Assembly (NCBI RefSeq): GCF_008831285.2
Contig: NC_045143.1
Location: 6,829,503-6,893,502 of the forward strand
Length of the DNA stretch: 64,000 bases
Source of the DNA: Nymphaea colorata
Lineage: Eukaryota; Streptophyta; Magnoliopsida; Nymphaeales; Nymphaeaceae
Direction: 5' to 3'
In this document: positions 43,801 to 56,500 of the stretch, piece after piece
Layout of the letters: every line of letters begins with the position of its first letter
Position numbering within the stretch: the first letter of the stretch is position 1
Position numbers and translations under genes: made by a program
Notes under the pieces: generated by a model
Database searches by the model: none
What the model saw: only the letters and a program-made list of their open reading frames with translations
Told to the model about the DNA's origin: nothing

Positions 43801-46800
43801 TCACACCATCCCAAGGAGAAACAGGAAAACAAGGATCTCCCATCCAATTTTTCTTTAGATTATAGAACCCTTTGATATCCTGAAGAGCACTAGCTGCATA
43901 CAAAAGAATGGAGAATTTACAAGTAAAAGAGAAAATTGAAAAGGTGAAAAAAATCATAAATGAAGAAATCTGGACTAACTTTCTTCCAGATTAGAATAAC
44001 CAATTCCGCTTAATAAAAAAAAAAAACTATAACACTGGCCCCAGTTTTCAGTTGACCTTCAAATGGCCTACTTACTTCTTAAATGAAGCATTAGGATGAA
44101 TTCAATTGTCTCTCCCTATGTGTGTGTGTGCAGATTTATGCATGAATTCCCAAGCCTGAAAACTTCAACAAAACATGGAAATAAGGAAAGAGCCAAAATC
44201 CTAACATTGAACAATAACCTTACGATAGTTGTGAAATCAACGTACATTTAAGACAGAAGATCTTATCAAGAATTTGCGGCGATCAATATTGGATAAGAAT
44301 AAGGGAAAGTAATGAAACAAGGAAAGGGATAAGAAACAGTAGAGAAAGCAAACCATCTTCAGGATGAGTTTTATAGCCAGTCAGCTGCAGGACTTGGTAG
44401 ACCTCGAAAGAATTGAGGACAGCCCCCTCATCGGAAGGATTTGCTGACCTTATGGAGAATGAGTACTGGGAATCGGTTGTTGCTGCTCTTGAGTACAAAA
44501 CAGTGCTTCTGCAGTAGTAAACTGGTGTAGAATTCCAGTTTTGGCCATTAAGCCGAACCTCCATTTGCCTCGAATTGGCGTGGGAGGGTAGCAGCACGTC
44601 GGCGAAATCCAAGAAAAGGTAGTAGCTATGGTCGACCCCGCCGGGCCAGGTGATAACTATCTCCTTGGAGTACGCCGCTGTCTGCATCACAGGCATGGGC
44701 AATCCAAAGGATGGCTGGCTGTTCTCTGTCACATTGAGACTAGTCTTCTTTGGCGTTCCATACTTACCGTAATCTGGATCCCATCTACGATCAAAGACGT
44801 CATACGGCCACCTATATCCATTAATCTGGTTAACAAAAATTCCCCAGTACGTCTTTTTTCTGGTATTCTCTACTAGCTAGTTAGCATCATCTTGAAAGTT
44901 ACGAGTGGTGCTTGTTAGAATACTGCAAAATATCTCCCTTGGTACTAAGCTGCGGTTAATAATGAGAAAGATTGAAAAGAAGTTCAACTGACCGCGTGGC
45001 CGTGGAAGAGGTTGCTCCGACGTCGACCCTCATGTATGTCATCAGTGCTTGGGTGCTACTGGCCGGTGCATACATGTTTGGAGTAAGTGGCCGGAGCTTC
45101 AAACCGGAAATGAAAGGCGTTCCGTTTCCTGTATTAACAAGGCAAACATGGAAGAAAGTAGACGTTGCTTCGGCAATCAGTTCAGACCGATAGTGATGAG
45201 TGTTATTGTCCAGCTTCACAGTATCCCACAAATCCACACCCAGATAGATATCGAAGCTTGGTGGGCTGTTCTTGCGGTCGTAGTTGCCGTACATGAAAGA
45301 AGCCCGAAGGAGATACTTATACTGGGGGCCCAATGTCGTCAGCAGCTGGTAGCAGTTTCTTGTGTAGTTTGGGAAGTATCTCACCGTCGTGTATACTCTG
45401 TGCTCGGTGTCCTTCAAGGAACTATACGTGGGATCTATCGGCATGTTAACTCCACTTTCTACATACCCATCGTCAGGTGTCTGGTTGAGGTTGTCCGCCG
45501 GATTGGTGTAGTTTGGAGTCCCTGTTAGTCCACAGTCGATGTTGAGAAACCCTGCCACCAGATTATTGTTAGTATGCTGAAACACAGAAAAGTGAGAAAT
45601 CTGCATCTTGACTAATGATTTTTCTTTTGCTTAATCTGTTCAATTCTTTACAAAGATGAAAAATAAGAAATTTCAATGTCCATCAACTAGTAATCGAAGT
45701 GTGTAGATAATTAAGTTCAAATCAACTAAGTTCATGAAATCCCTAAAACTTAACGCTTCCAAAGTTCTGACAGATGCCCAACTAATTCCCGATACCCGGC
45801 GACGTCCCGGCAAGCCAGCCCAGCCACCCATTTTTTATCCGGCCAAGTTGGGGGTGGGGGGTATTGATTTTTAATTTGATGCGCAGTCTTGCCTGAAACG
45901 TGTTTGATTGGCATTCGCCTATGCCACGACGATCTAGTCCATTGTCCGCAGCTCTACTGGACCTAGTTGTTGTTCAGGCTACGGGACCCTCCCTCCCTCC
46001 GGCAGTCTCCGCCCATCTACTGCCGTGCAACACTCAAGCTCTCTATATACTGCTCCAAAGATGTTCAACACCTCTCCGGGGATGGCAGATCTCTTGCTAC
46101 CAAGACTTGAAAACGCCACGTCTTCCCCGTTAATTTCTCCAGCAGGCCTTGTCTTGCCACTTGTCTCCTTCCTTCACCAAATTACTGTTCCTGATGAACC
46201 GCTGCCGCCTGTCGGTCACAGGCCTCAGCCTTTGGCAGCTCCGTTGAACTTGTCGAAGAACGTCAGGGGGGGCTTATAGTATATTATTTTCATGCCTCCG
46301 CTGAACTTCTTTTTTGCTCACCATCTTTCCCAACCACTCTCCACCCGAGTTTCGCTCGGCAAGGCAACACGCGATTTCCCACTACTGTTATTGGCTCAAG
46401 TCTAATTTCCATTGTTTTCCTTCTTTTTCTTCCTTTGAGGAAGTCAAGAGCAACAACTGTTGTAGCTAGGTCGAGCAAGCCTTCCAAATAGAAATTGCAA
46501 ATCGGCCTCTTAGCCGTAAAAGCTGAAGTGAAGGTAACCCTTTTCCTTGTAACAAGCTGTAACGAACATGATATTTATTTGTAACTCGTGTACATAAAAC
46601 CCAGACCAACGGGCGTACTCTAAAGAAAAACTGAAAATGAGAAGCAAACGAAGAACGCGACCATTTTTCAGTGACTGCTAGAGGAGTCTACGTTGCCTGA
46701 TTCGAAAACTGCAAGCTTCGGCTCAGTTAATTGACGGAAGCCTTCTGCTGCGCACCCTTGAAAATCATCGAGGGAACTTCAACTCCCAGGAGTACTTATT

Positions 46801-47033
46801 TTTATTATCTGAGGGAAAAAAAGTTTCTACAGAAACAAGAGGAGGAAGTTGGTGGTAAAAATTTCCATCTTCTCGTCTCCAGAGAAGGTTATGGCCCTCT
46901 TCTGGCAATATTATCAGTGAGAATGATACAACAACTAAGGAAGAAAGCTCTAACTTTTACCTCTTTGTGCTTCAGCTAGAAAGAGGGAAGCCGTACAGCA
47001 GAATAAAACGAAGAAACCATGTGTGTTCGTCAT
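40826..47033 (-). CDS. Gene B: malectin-like/LRR receptor kinase, tandem paralogue of A, 913 aa
   Basis: The exons are 47033-46961, 45551-44993, 44859-44354, 43893-43764, 43676-43605, 43477-43406, 43328-43248, 43147-42990, 42851-42589, 42504-42378, 42172-42110, 41994-41805 and 41273-40826. The sum is 2742 nt, the same total as gene A although five exons differ in length by 3 nt. The domain order is as in A: signal peptide ([16 protein letters not shown]), malectin-like ([17 protein letters not shown] ... [12 protein letters not shown]), PWDGVTC, three LRRs, a membrane helix before KRRKQG and an RD kinase ([31 protein letters not shown]). The glycine loop has cysteine in place of the third glycine ([11 protein letters not shown]). 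Exon 3's acceptor (CCAG at 44860) is my choice by phase. Orientation and adjacency to A indicate tandem duplication. No disabling change was seen. Confidence 0.88.
45780..46760. other. Compositionally distinct block inside gene B intron 1
   Basis: This is markedly more GC-rich than the introns around it (for example GATACCCGGCGACGTCCCGG near 45790). Short open frames occur on both strands without recognisable domains. It is possibly an insertion, but no terminal repeats were identified. Confidence 0.3.
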
Positions 47034-47039
47034 CTTCCT

Positions 47040-49025
47040 TGCACTCTTTGGCTTTCTGGATCTAAATGAATTCAGTAGTTCGCCTATCTTCTTTTGGTGT
47101 GGAGACATGAAAAGAGATATTTGGCAGGGGATCATAAATGCTGGTTGGTGAATAGCAATGGCAGGTTTTCAATTTTGTAGGCCCCATCCAACTAAGTGTC
47201 TTGAATACTTGTCTTGAGTTACAGCTATAGGGGGCTGTATGAACAAGAAAACCATCATAGAAGATGAAGAATGATGTACAGAAACGGGTATTAGCAATCC
47301 AGCTTTAGCGAAGGATGCACTATATTCAATACATCTTTTTAAACGGGTATTCCATCTTCACGCATTCAATGTGACTAACGGGCTTTTGCCATATAGCACG
47401 ATCATTCTCTTCCGCAACCGCCACCTTGTTCCAGTAAAGATGCTTGGCTAGCTAGCTATATCCTCGATTTAATTCGCTTTTCAATCTTCCTGAATTCTCT
47501 TGCCATCCTTTACAGTACCTTTTCCAGCAGGACACAATAATATGCACATAAATGTAAATGAACTCCCATTCTATAAGCTAGTGACATGCATGCATAGAAA
47601 ACACTGTACAAAAAGTATATAAAAAGTAAATAAACACACATTCCTTCTTTGAACAACACTATTGTAATCAATGACACAAGCTTAATAGTCTCCAGAGTAC
47701 GGAAACCATAGCAGTTATAGATATTAATTCTGAAAAAAAAAAATGCATGCCCATGTATTTATATATAGCTGATATAGACCCATGGACCCTCTCTCATGAA
47801 TTGCGATATGCAATGTATAATTATATATTAATGCGGACCAAAACAAGATCATTGGCTAAGATGCCAATTACAATGGGAATTGTTCTGCTGACCTTGTTTA
47901 GGCTTATTAAATAGTGAAGCATGACAATAGTGAATATTATCCAATGCTAAAGAAGCAGGTGCTACGTAATCTTGAACCCAAAAAACATGGCTTTTTCATC
48001 TCAATTATGCACGTAATCTAGAATGAAAAAACGTGTTTTGCACACATCTACTTGTCGAAGGAGAACACATCTGCTTGTCGAAGAGCCCCTCCTAAAGAAC
48101 AAGCAAGGGCATGTAAACCATAACAACTACGTACGGCTGGATTTAAGTTGCCAGAAAAATCAAGTAGGTCTCTTGGTGATCTTGCTTCAAAATGTAAAAG
48201 AGGAAGTCACACAATATAAAGGAATGTCTCCTCTCTTTGTAGGTCATGTGAAGAACAACATTGTCAGAAACAGCCCGACACTCGAGAGAAGTTTTATGGT
48301 TGGACGTAGGTCTCATGCCCGGACCACTCAGAAAATCCTCCGTGCTGCGCTACCTATTTTTCTTCATTACTCATTTCAAAGTCCGTCCTAAACAATGCTG
48401 CAGTAAACTGGATTTGGTCATTAAACGATATGATGAATTTCATGTGTTGTCGAATAGGCAGATGCCAATTGAGAATTTGGATTCAAAGAACAATCAAATT
48501 TGATCCCATAACCAAATCCAACGGACTAAAAGTCTATATATATTATATATATATATATATATGTGTGTGTGTACTTACGTACGTATTATTTTGTCATTGG
48601 AATGTTTGGACTAACCAAATGGTGTTTTATATACATGCAAAAATGAGTTAAGTATGTACTATGTAGTGGAACGTCAAGTCCATAAAGCTCCTGAAGCCAG
48701 CACTTCCAGAGGGAAGACGTATTGAGTCATTAATGCTTTAAAGTTCCCTTCTTCAATAGAATCGACCCAACCACCAATTAACAGAATAAAAAAATATCTT
48801 TTTTGAGAAGAAGAGAACGGATATATATGTATAAGACCATCCACTCGTGTCAGATGTCATATTGCTGTTGGATGGTTGAAATTTAAAAATTTGTGGTTAA
48901 AAATTATTCCCTATATTGACACTAACAACGGTTTTATGGTGTGATGATAGTGGTTTTGGTAATAACCTAGGGTCTTTTAATGAAAAATTTGTAAATCTTA
49001 AGTATTTGGCAGCATTATCTAATTT

Positions 49026-49062
<37 letters not shown>

Positions 49063-50990
49063 CATTGAAAATATAAGGAAACTAAAAGTAATGAAAAACT
49101 GATATGCGGTGCCTTTAAATTAAGTTGACGAGTGCCGAATCCTTTTATCATTAATTCCATTGGAATTGACAATTCACGACAGTTGGACAATGTTGCTTGG
49201 AGTTTCCTTCATTTAGTCCACTTTTTGAGTTGGCAGTCATTTTCTTTATCATAATCACCTCCTCCAAGCATGTAAATAAATGATAAGCTGATAAAAAAGC
49301 CAGAAATGACCGTGGCGAGAGAAAGTTCCTCCTGCAAAGGCAAAAAGTGGAAAGGTCAAAGATAGTTACCTTTGTGCCATGTGAAAAGCCAAGAGACAAG
49401 TCGGCCACTGATCTCAATAGTCGACTGGCGCATTCAAGGGAGACTCATTGGGTGAGATAAGCATTCTAGCACTGTGTCAGACTAGAGCGCAAAGCCTCAG
49501 GTGCAGAGTTAAAAATCTGGCTTACAAGGGCCGACTTGTAAGAAGTTTTACAGCGATAAAAATACATTTTTCAAAAATTTACAAGGGCTAAATAATTTTT
49601 CTTTTCTTTTCTTCTTCGGCACTAGTCGGCAGCTCCTTAAATAACGTATGAGTTGTTTGGCAGTAAAAACATTTACCCATAAATCCATAAATATGTAAAT
49701 GTGTTTTAAAGATTATGTAGATTCATAAAACAATAGTTTTAGTATTTTATGAATATACTTTAATCTTTACAATAAATTCATAAAATACTCAAAAAATATC
49801 AACCAACCCTTTAAGATTGAGGGGAATAAATCTTGGTTGGAGTCCCCTCGTCCATTTAAATGATGATAGCAACTGGTTGACTTTACATGCTTCAGCTTTC
49901 AACTGAGGAAATTGAGTTCATAAAATTAGAAAAGGACGACAAATTTTTGTTTGCTGTTACAGGACCAGCTAAGAAACGGACCGGCATTAAATCATTTTCA
50001 AATATTTTGGAGAACTTCCAAAATCGTACCCCGATAATTAATGCCCGTTTACAATTTTTATATTTTCCGGCACATCCATGGCCCATGTCAGAAATTTTTA
50101 ACAAAAGAAACTTAATTACATTTGTGTGGTAATAATAATTTCTGGGTTTTTTTTATTTTAAAGGGGTTTAGAAACAAGCCAGTGAATTGAAAAGTAACAG
50201 TATAAAAAAGCACTCATGGAAAGTGAAAACATTTGGGCAAACAAAAAAACAAATCATTAATTTGGTGAGGAATATTAATTTGTTTTGAGGAAATTTTTGG
50301 TTCACATGCTGCGTTTGATGTCTTAAAATTTTCTACCTCCACCTTTCCCCAAAGGCTATTGTGGTTCTATAGAAGGAACTTAATTTGTTGGGGCCTGGAC
50401 CCCCTCAAAGGGCTCACATCTTGGCTTGGTTCGTGCTACTCGATTGAATTAAGACTCAAGTAAACTTGCAACATTTGGGGTCTCCTTTAACTTCAATTTG
50501 TCCCCTATGCAAGCCTGATCAATAAGAAAGAGACTGGGGCTCACTTCTTCAAGCCTTTCCATTCAGCAGGACCACCATTTTTTTTTTCATCGTAGTCGTG
50601 GACAACTGGTCCGGGAAATCCTTTTCGAGAGACTTTATTATGTGGATCACATGAGGTTCATCTAATTACTTGGCACGAAATGGTGCATGGTTCGTTTTGA
50701 TTGTTCAATTAACTCCTATATCAACATGCTGTGTTGTTTTGGTCACCAAAGAACGGCACAGTCCACCCCTAGCAATTGATCCTCGGTGCAATGGGATTTG
50801 TTATGCCCACAGGAGTTTTCGCCTGACTTGTCTTGCAAACTGTTTGGACCACGACTCATGAATACGGGTGCGCTAATGCACTGCTGTTTGTGTAGTTGAG
50901 ACATGCCCCTGTTCGATTCTTATAGATGTTACTTTTTCTTGTTGACATTGAGATAAAGTACTAGATGGAGTTTTCTTCCCCAACCCCTTC
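47040..50990. other. Intergenic DNA with microsatellites
   Basis: TA runs lie near 48540-48562 (followed by TG repeats) and 49028-49061. A stretch at 49500-49620 shares GGGCCRACTT and AT-rich motifs with 52590-52690 and may be a shared element. No gene recognised. Confidence 0.4.
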
Positions 50991-51000
50991 TCTCTCTCTC

Positions 51001-51320
51001 AGCTTCGTGGCGCATTTGGGAGGAGCGCAACAACATAGTCTTTAAGGACACCTTCTTTTTGCCAGATTCTGTGGCTCGTCTTGTGCAAGGAGATGTCCAG
51101 TTTGCCATTCAGTTGAAGCGCCGCTGTCCGTTTGCGACTGGGTGACTGTGCCGCGCCGCCTTTCCTCTCTCTTATTTTTCTGTGCTTTGTATTGTATATT
51201 CCCCGTTCCTGATTCTGTTTTTGCGGTTTGTATTTTTGCGAATGTTCCTAGAGGACTTCTTGTCCCCAAATTTTGTTATATATTCTCATTTTATAGCTCT
51301 CTCTCTCTCTCTTAGTCAGT
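51001..51320 (+). mobile_element. 3' fragment of a LINE-like element
   Basis: Plus-strand reading gives SWRIWEERNNIVFKDTF, then LPDSVARLVQGDVQFAI and a stop near 51142. The WxIWxERNxxxF pattern is typical of the C-terminal end of plant non-LTR retrotransposon ORF2. A CT-rich and T-rich 3' tail follows. Everything upstream of the tail domain is missing. Confidence 0.5.
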
Positions 51321-51329
51321 TAAAACCGT

Positions 51330-52290
51330 CATCTATGTTGACCAGGTGTTTGGTGCATGGGTCATCAACCGACCGTTTGGATGATGAATCAACCATTATC
51401 CGTCCCTTTTTTGAGATACTTTGGCACTTTGGAACTTCTGTATGATGACTGTGGGTTGCCCTTATGAAGAATGGTCCTCATTTAGGTTCGGAGTCATTGA
51501 CAACCAAAATCATCAAACAGTCCTTCGAGAGCACAAAGTGCTTACCCATTCAGTCTCTTATGTTAAAAATCAAGGTGTTCTGTTTGTCTTGGTAGTTGCA
51601 GAACACTTGAGATCGTTGCTTCTTGGGTTTCCTTGAAATCCGGATTGTGTTGATCCATTTCCATAAAACTCCTCACATTTGAGCCATCGGTTCTTGTACA
51701 CACACCTCTTCTTTCCATTTTTCCTGTAATATTTGTGATCTCCCAAATTACCCTAAATATTGCTTTATCACATATTTTCTGGAGCTAAAGAGCATAATCA
51801 GCTTAAATATTGCAGAAATATCAAATTGGCAAGGTTTCATGTTTTTGTGGAAGAACTGCCTAAAGAGCCTATTGAAAGTTCTACGCATTATTTTTCTTCC
51901 CATGAGCAAGACTTCAACTAAATTTTCTTTCAATATACCCCATGCAGAAAACGAAACAAGCTGTGGAGAAAATATACCCACACAAAGCCGTGCATGTTCC
52001 TATACTACAGGCTAGAAATTGTTAACAGAAGGACCAAGGTTACAATGACCATCCCGAATCAGTTTGTGGCTTTCCTTCAACTTCCTCAATAGCTGGCATT
52101 TACATTTTCAATGTATTCATATTCAGAATTTGACTAGCTGACGATCTGAAAATCAAATGTATCAGTGTTAGATTTCATTACCAAACCAACCACTTCAAGC
52201 TTTGAGTCAATAATCAAATAAATATAAGCCACTGTTGTTCCTCATTAGATGCGATATTTCCTTTTCTTGCTGCAATTTCACTCACACAAA
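51330..52290. other. Spacer, no gene recognised
   Basis: Mixed AT-rich sequence with short open frames only. Confidence 0.3.
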
Positions 52291-52299
52291 AAGTATTAA

Positions 52300-52576
52300 T
52301 TTTGGCAATCTCAATCAAAGACGTGTTGAACTTTCAACCAGCCCAGCCATTCAAGCAGCTCCACAAGTAATTTAGATATAACATAGAAAGAGTCCTTAAG
52401 ATTATGTTCTTCACACGAGAATTAATTTTATTAAATAAGTTTGATAGAAAATTATCTGTTGATGGCTGTCTTTACCTTGCAGATGGATAAATATCTGAAT
52501 CTGTATCAGATAGAGAGGTGGACCTTATTGGTGCTTTGCTCCTTGAAAATGAATGCCTGGAACTTTTCCACAGCCA
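52300..52576 (-). pseudogene. 3' end of a malectin/LRR receptor kinase gene (fragment F)
   Basis: The minus strand reads WKSSRHSFSRSKAPIRS, then LSDTDSDIYPSAR and TAA, followed by 3' flanking sequence collinear with that after the plus-strand pseudogene at 57.8 kb (for example CTTGTGGAGCTGCTTGAAT). Similarity stops abruptly at 52576. It is an inverted partial copy of about 57705-57990, with roughly 15% divergence by eye. Confidence 0.75.
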
Positions 52577-52579
52577 CTG

Positions 52580-53510
52580 ATATCAATAGTGGGCCGGAGC
52601 ATTCACATGGTCCTAGCAGCAGGGGAGAAGCAAATTTTGCTTTCAAGGGCCAACTTATACTTCTCAAAATTTCTATAGGGGTTAAAACTTCAAACCCCAG
52701 AAGCTGCACAGTTGCTGTACTTCTCATGTAGTTTTTGGTTTTTGGAAGGTAATGAAGTCACACCTAAATACCGTGTTTTCCTCGGATGGTGTTATGGTTT
52801 TTGGTACCCTATTGAGGAAGCATTACTAAGCCCATTTACAATACAATATTTTAGCCGCATTACTGATGTCAAACATCAAAAACCATTGCAGAAATGGCAA
52901 TTTTACTACCTATTGCCTGCAGCACCGTGTTCCCGGTAGCACCTTAACCATCAAGCCGATTCCCCTCTATTAGTGAGAAGCCTGCTATCTCTATGTCAGG
53001 AACATGGATTAGACCATAAAACATGGTAGCGGATGTGCAAAACGTAGTCATAGGATAAAGTTCCATTCAACATTCTCTGAGGAGTAACAATTTATTACTG
53101 GTGCTTCCAGTGCGTGAGTTAGGTTATTGAAAGAGTGGAACAATGGATCCCCTTATCCAGCTTCTAGAGATGACACTGCAGAGTCGCAATACATAACGAA
53201 TGCCAAGAAGCTGGAATAAGCAACCTAAATTACTGATTGACCAAAACATGCAAGGCTGAAGAAAACTAATAAACTTATAGCTTTGAAAGTGAAGTTTCCT
53301 CTGCCAAGAAGCCTTCTTCATTGTAAACCGCCCTGAACAAATGGATTCACAAACATTAATCAATCGGATACCATTAGAGACAATCCAGATTGTTGAAGAT
53401 CATGGAATAACGTTCTGTTCTCTCTCTTCTTCTTGGTTTTTTTTTTTTTTAATCTTTGATAGTTCTGCTAGTTTGGTTCCAATTTCTTTTGTAAATGTCC
53501 TGCTCTTAAT
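52580..53510. other. Spacer between fragment F and pseudogene C
   Basis: The right end (from about 53400) looks like intron 3 of the receptor kinase family, leading to the TTGCAG acceptor at 53515. The left part is unrecognised. Confidence 0.35.
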
Positions 53511-53515
53511 TGCAG

Positions 53516-56500
53516 TTTCCGCCATCATGGCCATCAAAGAGTACTATCAACTGAAGAAATATTGGGTTGCTGATCCTTGCCTTCCTCAAAATTCTCCTTG
53601 GGATGGTTTGACATGTGATAATTCATCAACTCCGTGAATAGTGACTCTGTGAGAGCTCATGTGCTGGTCTTCAAAAAGGCTCGCTTATAGTGTGATGCTT
53701 ATTTATGTATCTGCAACAATTTTCAATTGCAGGGATCTTTCTAATAGCAGGCTAGATGGCATAATTTCTGGTCATATTTCAAAGCTAACAGCGCTGACAA
53801 CATTGTGAGTCTCTCAACAATCATGCTGTTCTTATCTCTGAACTTCTAATTTGACCGTGACCTCATAGCCACTATTGGCATATTGGTTTTCTGTTCTCTC
53901 TTAATTCAGGAACTTGTCAAGAAACAACCTGAATGGACAAGTGCCAGCATTTTTACAAGACTTGCCAAGTTTGATCAAAATGTGAGTGCTCTTTCAGGTT
54001 AATAAAATGTGAAATAAAAATCTCCAATATATGTGATATACTCGTTGTATGAACTCAGAGATCTGTCAAACAACAACCTATCTGGGCCACTACCTGCCAG
54101 CTTAAAGGAAAAAATGAAAGATGGTCAACTCATGTTTAGGTTAGACGTAAACATACAGGCACAAGTACTGTTATATGCATGTCTTCCTTCAGCTAACAAT
54201 AATTATGTCTTTTTTCAATTCCATTATCTAAAGCATTGAAAACAATCCCCGAATTTGCCAAGAAGGTCAATGCAGCCAAGATGGAAAGACTACTCACAAG
54301 AGCAGGAGAACTGTAATCGTCATATCTTTGGTGATATCTACACTTCTGACAGTTCTCATAGTTGTGGCCGTCATAGTCACAATAAAGAGAAGAAAACAAG
54401 GTGAGTTGCTCACTTAATAACATATACCTAGGAATTTGAAGTATGAAAATTGTGTTTCTGAAGGACCAAAAAGTTTATGCAGAAGGGTACTATAACGAGC
54501 CAAAAAGATAAAAATTAGAAAGAAAATGTCGCATAAGTATAGGAATGAGAATCCATGTTTCAGATAACGGAAAGTTGGGACACTGTCACACAATACTTAT
54601 GCTTAGCCGACAAGAAGTGTGAACGTGGTCTGATCTGGACATGGACTGAGAAAGTTTTTGAACGTTATGAACAATAACTGTTCCATGGAGAGATACAGTT
54701 GGGGTTGGCCTGGTCAAAATTTTAGCTGGACTTTTATGTTCAGCACCAGCAAATCTTTCTCAAAGGAAAAAACGAAAAAATATGTTCACTCTGGTTTAGG
54801 CATCCAGATTCAGCATTAGACCACGTGCTTTTAATTGTATAATGGCAAAAAGGTACACGACTCTGGATCTTCCACAGTTGATACTTGAGGTTGAACCATT
54901 GCCTTGCCACCACGGTTCTGATAAAACTCGTTTCTGTCATATATAAAACGAATTAGAACCAGTTATATCCATGTTGGTATTGAGCCTCTCTCGTAACCAT
55001 TTTTTCCCCTGAATGGCTAGACAATCATCAACAGTATCAGACAACCATGGAGTATAAGAAAAGTGGCATTTTCACATACTCTGAGGTGGTGGCAATGACT
55101 AATGATTTTGACAAAGTAATTGGTAAAGGAGGATCAGGCACAGTGTACTATGGTCATCTAAAAGATGGACGTGAAGTTGCAGTTAAGAAAGTAGCTGGAC
55201 TTGTAGAAGAAGGAACCAAGGAATTTCAAGTAGAGGTTTGTGCTTTTATGAGAATATATATGTTCATAAATAAATGAACAAAAAAATCTACAGATCATGG
55301 TGGGAATAAAGCTGCCTCGCATTGCAGGTTCACCTACTGATGCAAGTCCATCATAAACATTTGGCACCTTTCATTGGGTACTGTGATGATGGCAAACAAA
55401 TGGTCCTCATCTATGAGTATATGGCTAATGGCAATCTTCGACAGCGATTGTCAGGTATGTTTGCGTATTCCTTCTACACTATTTGAACTTGCACTCAAAA
55501 CCAGGAAGCTGTTGATAAACACATAGGTTATGAAAAGCTAATTACTTGGGTTGATCACATCTCTTGTGTGTGGTGAGTATCCCCTCTATATAAATATATA
55601 TATATATTTATATATATGTATGTATATACATATATATATATGTGTGTGTGTGTGTGTGTATGTTTGAATTATAAGTAAAGTTCATATGATTACTTTTAGG
55701 GTCATGTTCAAATCAGGGTAAAGATTTGAGGAAATTATCTGCATGGGAATCATCAGAAACATTTGACTGCATGGGCATGATAAAAGAAAATGTGCCAATA
55801 TACTCTGTATAATGCTTCGGCTTATAAATTTCAGTTGTTATGCTTGTATAAGAAATCCATGCATCTATCTGCATGTGTACTAGTCTCCTGCATGTTTAGG
55901 TCCATGGATCCTTTTGAAGGTGCCTTACTTCACCCTATTGAGGGCCTCCTTCACCCTTCTTTGCCAACTGTCGCCCCTTAATTGTATGTCATATTGTCAT
56001 TCTGTTCCTTACATTCCATGTGCTTCTTACAATTAGTTAGAAAATGGCTTCTTCATCATTGAAAGCCCCGTTTCCACGTCTTGGACAAAGACTTTCACCT
56101 AGTGGAGAAACCCCTCTTGACAGATGATATTAAAAGACAGAATGTTTCATCTTTGTTGACATGTCATCTTCTTTGACACCTGATTTTTGAGAATCTTTAT
56201 CATATCTGAGTTATCTGCAAACGGTGATATTCAGTTATCTTGTCATTTAATTAATGGTCTGCTCTTAAGAATGCTTGAAATGTGGGGAAAACCAAGAAAT
56301 CCGGTCCCAAGTTTAAGCCAACCAGCTTTTACAGATGAAAGAGCTGACGCATTGAACTGGCAACAACGACTGCGCATTGCTTTTGGTGCAGCAACGGGTT
56401 AGCATCTGACCATCTGAAAAATTTTGTTATCTTTTTTTTTTTTTTTTCACGTGATCTCATTGATTTGATCCTTGCCATCAAATCTTCTTATTTCTCAGGT

